Below are positions 8,985 through 16,433 of a stretch of DNA of 34,806 nt, piece by piece (positions within the stretch are counted from its first letter, which is position 1; each line of letters begins with the position of its first letter). A model generated the notes under the pieces. The model had not been told where the DNA came from. It made no database searches and saw nothing but the letters and a program-made list of their open reading frames with translations. Origin of the DNA: Deltaproteobacteria bacterium (GTDB taxonomy: Bacteria > Desulfobacterota > Desulfobaccia > Desulfobaccales > 0-14-0-80-60-11); the NCBI GenBank assembly GCA_030655955.1, contig JAUSOZ010000282.1, forward strand, positions 1 to 34,806. The letters are read 5' to 3'. Position numbers and translations under genes: made by a program.

Positions 8985-10298
8985 GTGACGTTCCCGCGTG
9001 TTCCATGGTCCACCCGGATATTTGCCCCCTTGCTGCCGACCGCACTGGCTGTGGCGCTCGTGCTGGCAGGCTTTGTGATTGACCGGCCCGGCGCCCTGGC
9101 GGCAGCCGAAACCGCCAAGAGCCAACCCAGCGCCCCCGCGGCGCCGGAAAGCGCGCCGCCCGGTCCCTCCGTTGCCCCGGCTACCCCGCCGGCAGCCCCG
9201 GCTACTCCAGCGCCGGCTCCCGTTGCCACCCCACCGGCAGCCCCGGCAACCCCGCCGGAAGCTCCCAGCGCCGCCACTCCTCCGGTAGCCCCGGGTACTC
9301 CGCCCCTCGCGGCCCCCACTGCCCCGGCGGCTCCGGCCAAAGGCAAAAAAGCGGCGAAGGGGAAGAAGGGGAAGAAGGGCGCCAAGACACCCAAATGGCA
9401 GCAGGCCGCCCCGCCCGGGAAAATCGCCCCTCCCGGCAAGTACAACGCCGGCGAGGACCCCGAGTTTGCCAAACAGCACGGCTGGCCGGTGAAAACCCCG
9501 CCGGTACTGCCGGGTTCGATCCTGCCGGGGAAGCGCATCGTCGCCTACTACGGCAACCCCCGCTCCAAGAAGATGGGGGCCCTGGGCGAGTACCCCAAGG
9601 ACGAGATGCTGCGGCGCCTGAAAGTGGAGGTGGCCAAATGGGAGAAGGCTGATCCGTCGTTGCCGGTCCAGCCCGCCCTGCACCTGGTCGCGGTGGTGGC
9701 CCAGGGGGAGCCGGGTAAGAGCGGCAAGTACCGCATGATCCATCCGGACGCCTTGGTCAACGAGGTTTACGGCTGGGCCAAGGAGATAAACGGCATCCTC
9801 TTCGTTGACATCCAGACCGGCCATTCCGACATCCGCACCATTCTGCCGCGCTTCGAATGGATCCTGAAGAATCCGGACGTGCATCTGGGGATTGACCCGG
9901 AGTTCAACTTGATCAAGAGCGGCAAAATACCGTGCAAAAAGATCGGCACCTATGACGCGGCGGATATCAATTATGCCGCCGGCTACCTGGCGGAGCTGGT
10001 GAAAAAGTACAACCTCCCGCCCAAGGTGTTCGTGGTGCATCGTTTCACCCGCAACATGGTCACCAATGCCGAAAAGGTCACGCTTCGCCCCGAGGTGCAG
10101 GTCGTCATGGACATGGACGGCTGGGGCGCCCCCTGGCTGAAGCGGGATTCCTACCGGGATTACATCGTCGCCCACCCGGTGGAGTATACCGGCTTCAAGC
10201 TCTTTTACCACAATGACAGCAAGAAAGGCGACCCGCTGATGACACCCCAGGACGTACTGAAACTCAATCCCAAGCCGCTTTACATCCAATACCAGTAA
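8985..10298 (+). CDS. Exported protein: Pro/Ala-rich linker, Lys-rich patch and conserved C-terminal domain
   Basis: I prefer the GTG at 8985, because AAGGAG sits six bases upstream and the product (437 residues) then begins with a signal peptide ('RIFAPLLPTALAVALVLAGFV'-like hydrophobic core, likely cut after ALAA). The longer ORF from 8904 starts at a TTG with no clear ribosome site. Residues of about 45-115 are low-complexity Pro/Ala repeats (PAAPATP, TPPVAPGTPP), followed by a Lys/Gly-rich patch (KGKKAAKGKKGKKG) that could bind anionic polymers. The remaining 280 or so residues form an alpha/beta domain with IVAYYGNP, MGALGEYP, LGIDPEF and FVVHRFTRNMV. It may be a TIM-barrel, glycoside-hydrolase-like fold, but I cannot name the family with confidence. 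Probably periplasmic or surface-attached. Monocistronic, with its own promoter. Confidence 0.85.
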   Translation: MTFPRVPWSTRIFAPLLPTALAVALVLAGFVIDRPGALAAAETAKSQPSAPAAPESAPPGPSVAPATPPAAPATPAPAPVATPPAAPATPPEAPSAATPPVAPGTPPLAAPTAPAAPAKGKKAAKGKKGKKGAKTPKWQQAAPPGKIAPPGKYNAGEDPEFAKQHGWPVKTPPVLPGSILPGKRIVAYYGNPRSKKMGALGEYPKDEMLRRLKVEVAKWEKADPSLPVQPALHLVAVVAQGEPGKSGKYRMIHPDALVNEVYGWAKEINGILFVDIQTGHSDIRTILPRFEWILKNPDVHLGIDPEFNLIKSGKIPCKKIGTYDAADINYAAGYLAELVKKYNLPPKVFVVHRFTRNMVTNAEKVTLRPEVQVVMDMDGWGAPWLKRDSYRDYIVAHPVEYTGFKLFYHNDSKKGDPLMTPQDVLKLNPKPLYIQYQ

Positions 10299-10317
10299 GA
10301 GCGGGCGGATTCAGGTT

Positions 10318-10410
10318 GTAGGGGGGGACCCATGTGTCCCCCCTTGAGGGCGCACACATGGGTGCGCCCCTACGTTTTGACAGTAAATTTTTGACCGCCA
10401 CTTGTTATCA
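10318..10410. repeat. Hairpin with MITE-like right end, copy C
   Basis: Two 20-base arms (10318-10337 and 10354-10373) match in inverted orientation at 18 of 20 positions. The left arm also folds on itself through GGGGGGAC/GTCCCCCC. About 18 bases later comes TTGACCGCCACTTGTTATCA (10391-10410), a diverged copy of the right end of copy B. A left end was not clearly found near the stop codon of the preceding gene. Confidence 0.5.
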
Positions 10411-10424
10411 GACGCCAAAGTCAA

Positions 10425-10463
10425 AAAGGGGGAGGCTGCCTTGGCAAGGCAGCCTCCCCCTTT
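10425..10463. terminator. Strong bidirectional intrinsic terminator
   Basis: An 18-bp perfect stem runs from AAAGGGGGAGGCTGCCTT, with a three-base loop GGC, to its complement. It is followed by ATTTT on the plus strand and by TTTTTGA on the minus strand. It lies between convergent transcription units, so it can end both the plus-strand exported-protein gene and the minus-strand redox operon. Confidence 0.85.
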
Positions 10464-10545
10464 ATTTTGGCGATTCCGGCGTGTCGGCGGGCTCAGGTCC
10501 AGGGCCGCACCTCGTGCTTGGGGGCGGCAGGCGCCGCCGCCCAGG

Positions 10546-13020
10546 TTATTGCGGACCGGATGGCAGGCCGTAAAACCGGTTCCGGTTCACAAAGGAGATG
10601 GCGATCAGCCCCTCGTAGCCCATGTCCTTCAGATACTCATGCGCCTGGACCTCGTCCACGCCCAGGGCCTGGGTGATGTCGCTGAGCTGCAACAATTTTC
10701 CTTGCTGCCGCATCAGGTTTTTGACCCGGGCCCGGAAGAATTCCTCGGTGAGGATCTCCGTCAAGGTGTGGTCATAGGCAGCGGGGTTGGGCATGTGACT
10801 GGGATAAGCGCTTTCCCAGGGCCGCCTCAAGCTGACCCCCAGGACCCAGCGCACCCGGGAGACATGGAGGGCGTCATACAGGGCCTGGAGCCGGCCCTGA
10901 ATTTCGGCATCCCGCTGAATGGGGCCCAGGGTTGCCATGGTCTTCATGAAGCTCTCCACCGTGGTCACGAACCGGTCCGGCTGGGTAATGTCGCTGTGAG
11001 CCAGGGCGATACGCTCCCTTTCCAAGCCGCAGAGGGACAACAGCTTTTTCAGGACCCACACCCGGCTCCAGGTGTGGTCAATGCCATAGCTGTGGTGACA
11101 TTCTTCGGGATTGCAGCCGATGAGCAACAGCCCGTTGGCCCCTTCCAGAAAGGTGCGCCCCATGACCACCGGGTCGATCTGTCCCAGGCAGCGCACCGGC
11201 AGGAGGTAAAACCGCCGGTTGTAACTCAAGCCCCGCAGTCCCGCCTGGTCGGCGGCGGCGGCGCCGCTCCACTGACAGCCGAACCCCATGACCTCATCCG
11301 GGGCCAGGCTGCGGGCCAGGGCCGCCACCCGGGCCTCGTGCTGGGCCCTGGTGCAATTGGCCAGGGTGAGCGCCATTTCCGGGCAGGAGGCGGCGCAGGT
11401 GCCTTCACCGGTGCAGAGCATGGGGTCCACCATTCGGGGAACATTGTGCCCCAAACCTTCCACGGGGCCGCTCACCGGCTGGATAGCCAGGCAGTCGCAG
11501 ACCTCCCGGCAGAGGGTACACACGGTGCACTTGCTCTGGTCCACAGTGGAAATAACCTGGGGGGCATACAGGTCCCCGGCCAGGGCCTTCTTGACCAGGG
11601 CCGCAGTTTTCTCGGCCACCCGGCGCCCCTGGCTCAAAGCGCCGCGCAGGTCGCAGGGCTGGCAGGCGGACCCGACCATCAGTTTCTCCCCCAGGACCAC
11701 CTGGTCCGGGCGGACCATCTGGGGAGACCGGTCCAGGAAGGCTTCTTCCTTGACCTCCAACCCCAGGATTTTGGCGGTCTTCAGGGCCTCGGCCCCGGGA
11801 GCGCGCCGGGGGGAGAGCACCAGGAGATCCCAGGCCAGGTCCTGCTCGGTCCGGTCGGTGGCCCGGTTGTAAGAGATATACTCATTCTTGACGGTGGGAT
11901 GGACATGGTTGTCGTAAGGGGTCAGGGCAATACCCAATTCCCGGGCTCGGGCCCGATCGAAGCTCCCCAGGGGAGTGGGCATGGTGCTGTCATAGAGGAT
12001 CGCCACCTGGGTGGCGGGGAAATTTTCCCGCAGATGGGTGGCCATAGTCCAGGCGCTTTTCATGGAGAGCGGTGCCGCAAAAGGCTGGCCGGCATCCAGA
12101 TCGTTGATCCAGAAAATCACCCGGCCCTCTATGGGTCCACCCTGCTGGATGAGTTCATTCAGTTCGATTTGGCAAACCACCCGGGTCCCACCATGGCCGA
12201 GTTCCGGGAGTTGATGGACGTGCTCCCAATCCAGGGCCGCGATGATGGCCCCGGCTTTGAAATCCACCCGGCTTTGGCCATCGGGGGAGGCGAAGGTCAC
12301 GGTGTAGTCGCCGAACTTGCCGGAGACCTGCAGCAAAGACCCCACCCGGGTCTGGTTGACGTTGGGGCTGGCCTCGACTTCGCCGATGAGACGCTCCAGG
12401 CGGTCATAGGAGTGGTAGTCGCCCAGATAGAGCTGGTGGGCGCGCTGCATTTCCTCCGCCGGGTCGTACGTGAGGGGCAGGAGGGTATCCACTCCTTGTC
12501 CCGCCAGTTCCTGGGCCGCGCCGTAAGCGGCGACGCCTCCGCCCAAGACCATGACCGGCCCCTGATAGTCAATGCGGATGCGGGGTGCCGGCTTGAGGGT
12601 CTCGAGCCAGGCCTGGGAGGCCCGGATGAGCTTGGCGCCCTTTTGGGCCAGTTCGGCGGGCGCGGCGCTATGAACCCGGGCCACGTGGTCCCGGAGGTTG
12701 ACCATGTCGATCTGGGTTTCCGCCAGCCCCAGACCTTCCAGGGCTTGCTCGAATTTTTTATGGAGCAGGCGGCTTTCGCAGCCGGCTATGATGAGCCGGT
12801 TGAGGCCTTTGGCGGCCACCGCCGCCTTGATCCGTGCCAGACCGGGGCGGAGACACGAAAACGGCAGGGTTTCCACATGCCCGACGCCGGGGGGCTCATC
12901 CAGCAGTTGGGTCAAAACGGTATGGTCAACCCCGGGGGCAATGCGGGTTCCGCACTCACAGAGGAAGACCCCTAAGCGGGGCGCCGGCGTTTCTGGTTTG
13001 ACGGATTGCGTTGGGCTCAT
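10546..13020 (-). CDS. HdrA-like/MvhD fusion iron-sulfur protein with degenerate FAD motif
   Basis: An 824-residue protein related to heterodisulfide reductase subunit A with a C-terminal MvhD/FlpD domain. The N-terminal HdrA domain (about 15-135) has GVFLCECG, GCESRLLHKKFEQAL and MVNLRDHVARVH. The Rossmann motif VLGGGVAAYGAA (about 156-167) is present. However, the usual acidic-residue and GG segment and the HdrA Cys motif after it (family form: LVEK..GG...DCS.CILTP) are replaced by LPLTYDPAEEM and Cys-free sequence. Two ferredoxin motifs follow: CTVCTLCREVC near 497 and CTGEGTCAASCP near 533. The MvhD-like domain (about 576-690) keeps four cysteines (FGC, VRC, GCNPEEC) but has lost the family's WC cysteine. 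The last 90 or so residues look like a winged-helix segment. GGGAGGTGA precedes the ATG. This is the last gene of the four-gene redox operon and probably passes electrons between the NAD(H) module and an unknown partner. Domain relationship strong; reaction unknown. Confidence 0.88.
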   Translation of the reverse strand: MSPTQSVKPETPAPRLGVFLCECGTRIAPGVDHTVLTQLLDEPPGVGHVETLPFSCLRPGLARIKAAVAAKGLNRLIIAGCESRLLHKKFEQALEGLGLAETQIDMVNLRDHVARVHSAAPAELAQKGAKLIRASQAWLETLKPAPRIRIDYQGPVMVLGGGVAAYGAAQELAGQGVDTLLPLTYDPAEEMQRAHQLYLGDYHSYDRLERLIGEVEASPNVNQTRVGSLLQVSGKFGDYTVTFASPDGQSRVDFKAGAIIAALDWEHVHQLPELGHGGTRVVCQIELNELIQQGGPIEGRVIFWINDLDAGQPFAAPLSMKSAWTMATHLRENFPATQVAILYDSTMPTPLGSFDRARARELGIALTPYDNHVHPTVKNEYISYNRATDRTEQDLAWDLLVLSPRRAPGAEALKTAKILGLEVKEEAFLDRSPQMVRPDQVVLGEKLMVGSACQPCDLRGALSQGRRVAEKTAALVKKALAGDLYAPQVISTVDQSKCTVCTLCREVCDCLAIQPVSGPVEGLGHNVPRMVDPMLCTGEGTCAASCPEMALTLANCTRAQHEARVAALARSLAPDEVMGFGCQWSGAAAADQAGLRGLSYNRRFYLLPVRCLGQIDPVVMGRTFLEGANGLLLIGCNPEECHHSYGIDHTWSRVWVLKKLLSLCGLERERIALAHSDITQPDRFVTTVESFMKTMATLGPIQRDAEIQGRLQALYDALHVSRVRWVLGVSLRRPWESAYPSHMPNPAAYDHTLTEILTEEFFRARVKNLMRQQGKLLQLSDITQALGVDEVQAHEYLKDMGYEGLIAISFVNRNRFYGLPSGPQ

Positions 13021-13032
13021 AAGTCACCTCCC

Positions 13033-13671
13033 TCAGTGGGCGAAGCCATGGCCGGTGCGCCGCGACAGGTCGCCCCGGACGGTGTCCAGGCGTTTCTGCA
13101 AGGCCCCGGTGGGACACACCGAGACACAGCAGCCACATCCGATGCAGGCATTATTGGGGACGCGGTAGGGGGTCTCCAAGACCTTTTTGACCCCCCGGGA
13201 ACCGAAGGTGAGGGCCTGGACCCCCACCACCTCGTTGCACACCGCCACGCAGAGGCCGCACCGGAGGCATTCCTCCTCGGGATCGGTAATGGCGAAGCGG
13301 GTGGCGGTGACTCCATGCGCCGCGGCCAGCTTTTTGATCTCCCGGGAGGCGGGGCACTCGGCCAGCAGCATCTCCAGGACCCAGCGCCGCACGTTTTTTA
13401 CCCGCTCCGATTGGGTAAAGACTTCCAACTCCGCCACCGGCGGGTTGAGACAGGAGGGGATAACCTGCACCCGCTTGCCGTACCGGGTTTCGACTACGCA
13501 CAAGCGGCAACTGCCCCAGGGCGTGACGGCCGGATGAGAGCACAGGGTGGGGATATGGATATGGTGATGCCGGGCCGTCTCCAGGATGGTCCAGCCTGGT
13601 TCTGCCGCCACCGGTTGGCCGTCGATGAAGAAGTTGATCACGTCGGTCGCCGAATTTTCGCTGGAACTCAT
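13033..13671 (-). CDS. Small NuoG/HoxU-like iron-sulfur subunit
   Basis: The start at 13671 (MSSSENSATDV) is chosen because GGAGGTAAG lies just upstream; the track's longer ORF (13734) runs into the preceding gene. The 212-residue protein starts with a plant-type [2Fe-2S] domain (CSHPAVTPWGSCRLC, then a fourth Cys in VIPSC). Two [4Fe-4S] motifs follow: CLRCGLCVAVC and CIGCGCCVSVCP. The Cys3-His cluster motif of canonical NuoG/HoxU is absent; that region reads LLAECPASREIKKLA. The protein would relay electrons between the NuoF-like flavoprotein and the HdrA-like subunit. It lies 12 bases from the downstream gene and 11 from the upstream gene, so co-translation is likely. There is no catalytic molybdopterin or H-cluster domain, so this is a transfer subunit only. 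Confidence 0.9.
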   Translation of the reverse strand: MSSSENSATDVINFFIDGQPVAAEPGWTILETARHHHIHIPTLCSHPAVTPWGSCRLCVVETRYGKRVQVIPSCLNPPVAELEVFTQSERVKNVRRWVLEMLLAECPASREIKKLAAAHGVTATRFAITDPEEECLRCGLCVAVCNEVVGVQALTFGSRGVKKVLETPYRVPNNACIGCGCCVSVCPTGALQKRLDTVRGDLSRRTGHGFAH

Positions 13672-13682
13672 AGACTTACCTC

Positions 13683-15614
13683 CTAAGCCACGACCACGGC
13701 ATCGACGGGGCAGACATCCATGCAGACCCCACAACGGATACAGGCGTCCTGGTCAATGGTATGGGGTTCCTTGTTCGCCCCCGCAATGCATGCCTGGGGA
13801 CAGTTTTTAGCGCACAGGGTGCAGCCGTTGCAGATGTCGGCATCGATGCGATAGGTGATCAGGTCCCGGCAGACCCCGGCCGGGCACTTGTGGTCGACGA
13901 TGTGGGCCAGGTACTCGTCCCGGAAGTAGCGAATGCTGGTCAACACCGGGTTGGGGGCGGTGCGGCCCAGGCCGCAGAGAGAGCCGTCCACCAGGGCCAT
14001 TCCCAGGCTTGCCAGGGCGTCAATGTCTGCCGGGGCGCCCTTGCCCTGGGAGAAATTGTTCAAAAACTCTTGCATGCCCTTGAGACCGAGGCGGCACGGC
14101 AGGCACTTGCCGCACGATTCTTCTTCCAAAAAGCGCAGGAAGTACCGGGCCACATCCACCACACAATCCCGGTCGTCCATGACGATCATGCCGCCGGAGC
14201 CCATGATGGAGCCGGCCTGGGCCAGGGAATCGAAGTCCACCGGGAGGTTTTTGAGCTCCATGGGCATAAAGCCCCGGGGCTGGAGGCCGACCTTGTCCAG
14301 TTTGAGGTCTTCGGGCGGCAGTTCCTTGAACTCATAGGGGATAATGCCGCCGGAGGGGCCGCCGGTCTGGACCGCTTTGAAGCGCTCCTTACCGGGAACG
14401 CCGCCGCCGATTTCTTCCACAATGGCGCCCAGGGTAATACCCATGGGCACTTCCACCAGGCCGGAGTTTTTGACCTTACCCACCAGGGAGAAGATCTTGG
14501 TGCCGGTGCTGTGGGGCACGCCGACGCCGGCATACCACTGGGCCCCATGGTCGATAATGTGGGGGACGTTGGCCCAGGTCTCGACGTTGTTGATCACCGT
14601 GGGGCGGTCCCATAAGCCTTGTTCCACCGGGTAGGGCGGCCGGGTGACGGGCTCGCCGACCCGGCCCTCGATGGAGGCCAGGAGGGCCGTTTCCTCGCCG
14701 CAGACAAAGGCGCCGGCGCCGCGGTTGATTTGGACATCGAAGTTAAACCCCGTTCCCAGGATATCCTGGCCCAGGAGTCCCAGGGCGCGGGCCTGCTCGA
14801 TGGCGATATTGAGAGTGCGCACCGCAAAAGGATACTCGGCTCTGACATAGAGGTAGCCCTGTTCGGCGCCCATGGCCCGGGCCCCGATGGCCATGCCTTC
14901 CAGAACGGCATGGGGGTCCCCTTCCATAATGGCGCGGTCCATGAAGGCGCCCGGGTCGCCTTCGTCGCCGTTGGCGACGATGAAGACCGGCCCCGGGTTT
15001 TCCCGGGCATTTTCCACCACTTTGCGCCACTTAAACCCGGTGGGGAAGCCGCCCCCGCCCCGGCCCCGCAAGCCGGCGATGGTCACGGTGTCGATGATCT
15101 GGTCCGTGGTCTTCTGGGTCAGGGCCTTCACCAGGGAGCGGTAGGCCCCGGCCTTGAGGGCGTCTTCAATATCCAGGGGATCGATGAGCCCCACATTTTT
15201 GAGGATGACCTTATGCTGCAATTTATAGAACGGCACTTCGGCCGCGGACCGGTAGCGGGCGCCGTTGTCGGCATAAAGCAGGCGTTCCACCACCTTGCCT
15301 TCCCTCAGGGTCTGGTCCACGATCTCGGGCACGTCGGCGGGTTTCACCTGGACATAGAACAGATCAGACGGATACAGGTTGACCAGGGTGCCCTGACTGC
15401 AAAAGCCGTGACAGCCGGTCTCTTTGATGAGCGGCTGGACGTCGGCCAGGATATTGCGCTCCTGAATGGCGGCCTTGAAGGCTCGGGACACCTTGTCGGC
15501 CCCCTGGGCCAGGCAGCCGGGCCCCAGACAGACCCTGACCACCGGCCGGTCCGGGGCGGCGAGTACTTGGGCTCGCAGGCTTTCCAACTCCGCGACACTT
15601 TTGAGCTTACCCAT
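13683..15614 (-). CDS. NuoF/HydB-like NAD(H)-binding flavoprotein subunit
   Basis: A 643-residue diaphorase-type subunit. The N-terminal thioredoxin-like [2Fe-2S] domain has CLGPGC and TGCHGFC. The NAD(H) loop GLRGRGGGGFPTGFKW lies near 170-185. The FMN-binding region has ANGDEGDPGAFMDR, followed by GAGAFVCGEETAL. The [4Fe-4S] site ESCGKCLPCRLG is near 485. A C-terminal two-cluster ferredoxin holds CNGCTLCAKNC and CIRCGVCMDVCP. This architecture is that of HydB/HndC-type subunits of bifurcating hydrogenases and formate dehydrogenases rather than respiratory complex I NuoF. It would exchange electrons between NAD(H) and the iron-sulfur chain. GGAGGA precedes the ATG, nine bases after the NuoE-like stop. 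No hydrogenase or formate dehydrogenase gene accompanies it here. Confidence 0.95.
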   Translation of the reverse strand: MGKLKSVAELESLRAQVLAAPDRPVVRVCLGPGCLAQGADKVSRAFKAAIQERNILADVQPLIKETGCHGFCSQGTLVNLYPSDLFYVQVKPADVPEIVDQTLREGKVVERLLYADNGARYRSAAEVPFYKLQHKVILKNVGLIDPLDIEDALKAGAYRSLVKALTQKTTDQIIDTVTIAGLRGRGGGGFPTGFKWRKVVENARENPGPVFIVANGDEGDPGAFMDRAIMEGDPHAVLEGMAIGARAMGAEQGYLYVRAEYPFAVRTLNIAIEQARALGLLGQDILGTGFNFDVQINRGAGAFVCGEETALLASIEGRVGEPVTRPPYPVEQGLWDRPTVINNVETWANVPHIIDHGAQWYAGVGVPHSTGTKIFSLVGKVKNSGLVEVPMGITLGAIVEEIGGGVPGKERFKAVQTGGPSGGIIPYEFKELPPEDLKLDKVGLQPRGFMPMELKNLPVDFDSLAQAGSIMGSGGMIVMDDRDCVVDVARYFLRFLEEESCGKCLPCRLGLKGMQEFLNNFSQGKGAPADIDALASLGMALVDGSLCGLGRTAPNPVLTSIRYFRDEYLAHIVDHKCPAGVCRDLITYRIDADICNGCTLCAKNCPQACIAGANKEPHTIDQDACIRCGVCMDVCPVDAVVVA

Positions 15615-15623
15615 ACATCCTCC

Positions 15624-16094
15624 TCAATCCGACCCATCGTCAGATTCGTCCAGGCGCTTTTTCAGGTTGCGGATGGTGGCCCGGCCCAGATAATCGTTGT
15701 CGATCATGACCACCGGGGCCAGGGCGCAGGAGCCGAGACAGTTAACCGTGTCCAGGGTAAAGCGCAGGTCAGCGGTGGTTTGGCCCCGGGCCACGCCCAG
15801 GTTGCGCTCGCAGGCCTCGGCCAGGCGTTGCCCGCCCTTGAGATGACAGGTGGTGCCCAGACAGACCTTGATTTCGTGTTCGCCGCGGGGTTCCAGGCTG
15901 AAGGATTTATAGAACGTGGCTACCGACCAGGCCTGGGTAACGGGCACCCCCACATGATCGCAGATCAGGGTGAGGTGCTCAGGGGAAATGTAACTGTACT
16001 CCGCCTGGACGTCCTGGAGGAGGTTGATCAGATGTTGCGGGTGACGGGGATATCGTTCCAAAATAGTGTCAATGTCTTGTCGAGCGGTTTGCAT
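15624..16094 (-). CDS. NuoE/HydC-like [2Fe-2S] subunit
   Basis: A 156-residue thioredoxin-fold protein. The four cluster ligands appear as CLGTTC and, about 36 residues later, NCLGSC. An N-terminal helical region (about 1-70) matches NuoE/HydC-type 24-kDa subunits (DTILERYPRHPQHLINLLQDVQ). It partners with the NuoF-like protein to form the NAD(H)-oxidising unit. It is the first gene of the operon; GGGAGG precedes the ATG and a sigma-54-type promoter lies about 50 bases upstream. Length and motifs are normal for the family. Confidence 0.95.
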   Translation of the reverse strand: MQTARQDIDTILERYPRHPQHLINLLQDVQAEYSYISPEHLTLICDHVGVPVTQAWSVATFYKSFSLEPRGEHEIKVCLGTTCHLKGGQRLAEACERNLGVARGQTTADLRFTLDTVNCLGSCALAPVVMIDNDYLGRATIRNLKKRLDESDDGSD

Positions 16095-16143
16095 CCCTGG
16101 CCTCCCAATTTTTTCTCAAACCCGAAGGTTTTTGAACTAAAGG

Positions 16144-16158
16144 GCAATATATGTGCCA
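16144..16158 (-). promoter_or_regulatory. Sigma-54 (-24/-12) promoter of the redox operon
   Basis: Read on the minus strand this is TGGCAC-ATATA-TTGC, a full match to the core TGGCAC-N5-TTGC consensus. Transcription would begin near 16132, about 38 bases before the NuoE-like ATG at 16094. An enhancer-binding activator gene lies immediately upstream on the same strand, which makes a functional match much more likely than chance. Confidence 0.85.
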
Positions 16159-16223
16159 GGCAGCTAACATGTTGAAATTGCTTGAATAATATTTTAGGGC
16201 CTTGTGAAATTGTACCAGTGGTG

Positions 16224-16270
16224 ATACGAAGTGAAACGTATATCTTATTGATTAATAAAGATAATTTATT
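16224..16270. promoter_or_regulatory. Candidate activator-binding inverted repeats upstream of the sigma-54 promoter
   Basis: Two inverted repeats lie 65-125 bases upstream of the -24 element in an AT-rich stretch: ATACG-N8-CGTAT (16224-16241) and AATAAA-N5-TTTATT (16254-16270). That is the usual zone for enhancer sites of sigma-54 activators. The assignment rests on symmetry and position only. Confidence 0.35.
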
Positions 16271-16320
16271 ATTTGTTGAAACATAGATGAAACACATGAA
16301 GAAGACTGAAATCGGGGCAA

Positions 16321-16367
16321 CAGGGTGGGGCGGGCACTCCCCGCCAGGGTTTGACGGGCGCACCCTG
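16321..16367. repeat. Inverted repeat between regulator and redox operon
   Basis: CAGGGTG (16321-16327) pairs with CACCCTG (16361-16367) and encloses a GC-rich hairpin (TGGGGCGGG/CCCCGCCA). It resembles the GGCGGGC-type hairpins near 5401 and 32049. Just beyond, 16383-16413 is a short tandem of the AACTTTGAACCTTG type. It may help end the regulator transcript, although no T-run follows. Confidence 0.4.
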
Positions 16368-16433
16368 ACGTTTGTTTATCAACCGAACTTTGAACCTTGA
16401 ACTTTGAACTTGTCTACGCAGGGCGCGGCCGGT

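Noticed and set aside
10402-12975. 857-residue plus-strand ORF opposite the HdrA-like gene
   Set aside because: It is a shadow of the minus-strand gene: Gly/Pro/His-rich, without motifs, while the opposite strand has clear ferredoxin, HdrA and MvhD signatures and a ribosome site.
14619-16175. 518-residue plus-strand ORF opposite the NuoF/NuoE-like genes
   Set aside because: Antisense shadow in high-GC DNA; it spans two real minus-strand genes and the sigma-54 promoter and shows no family features.
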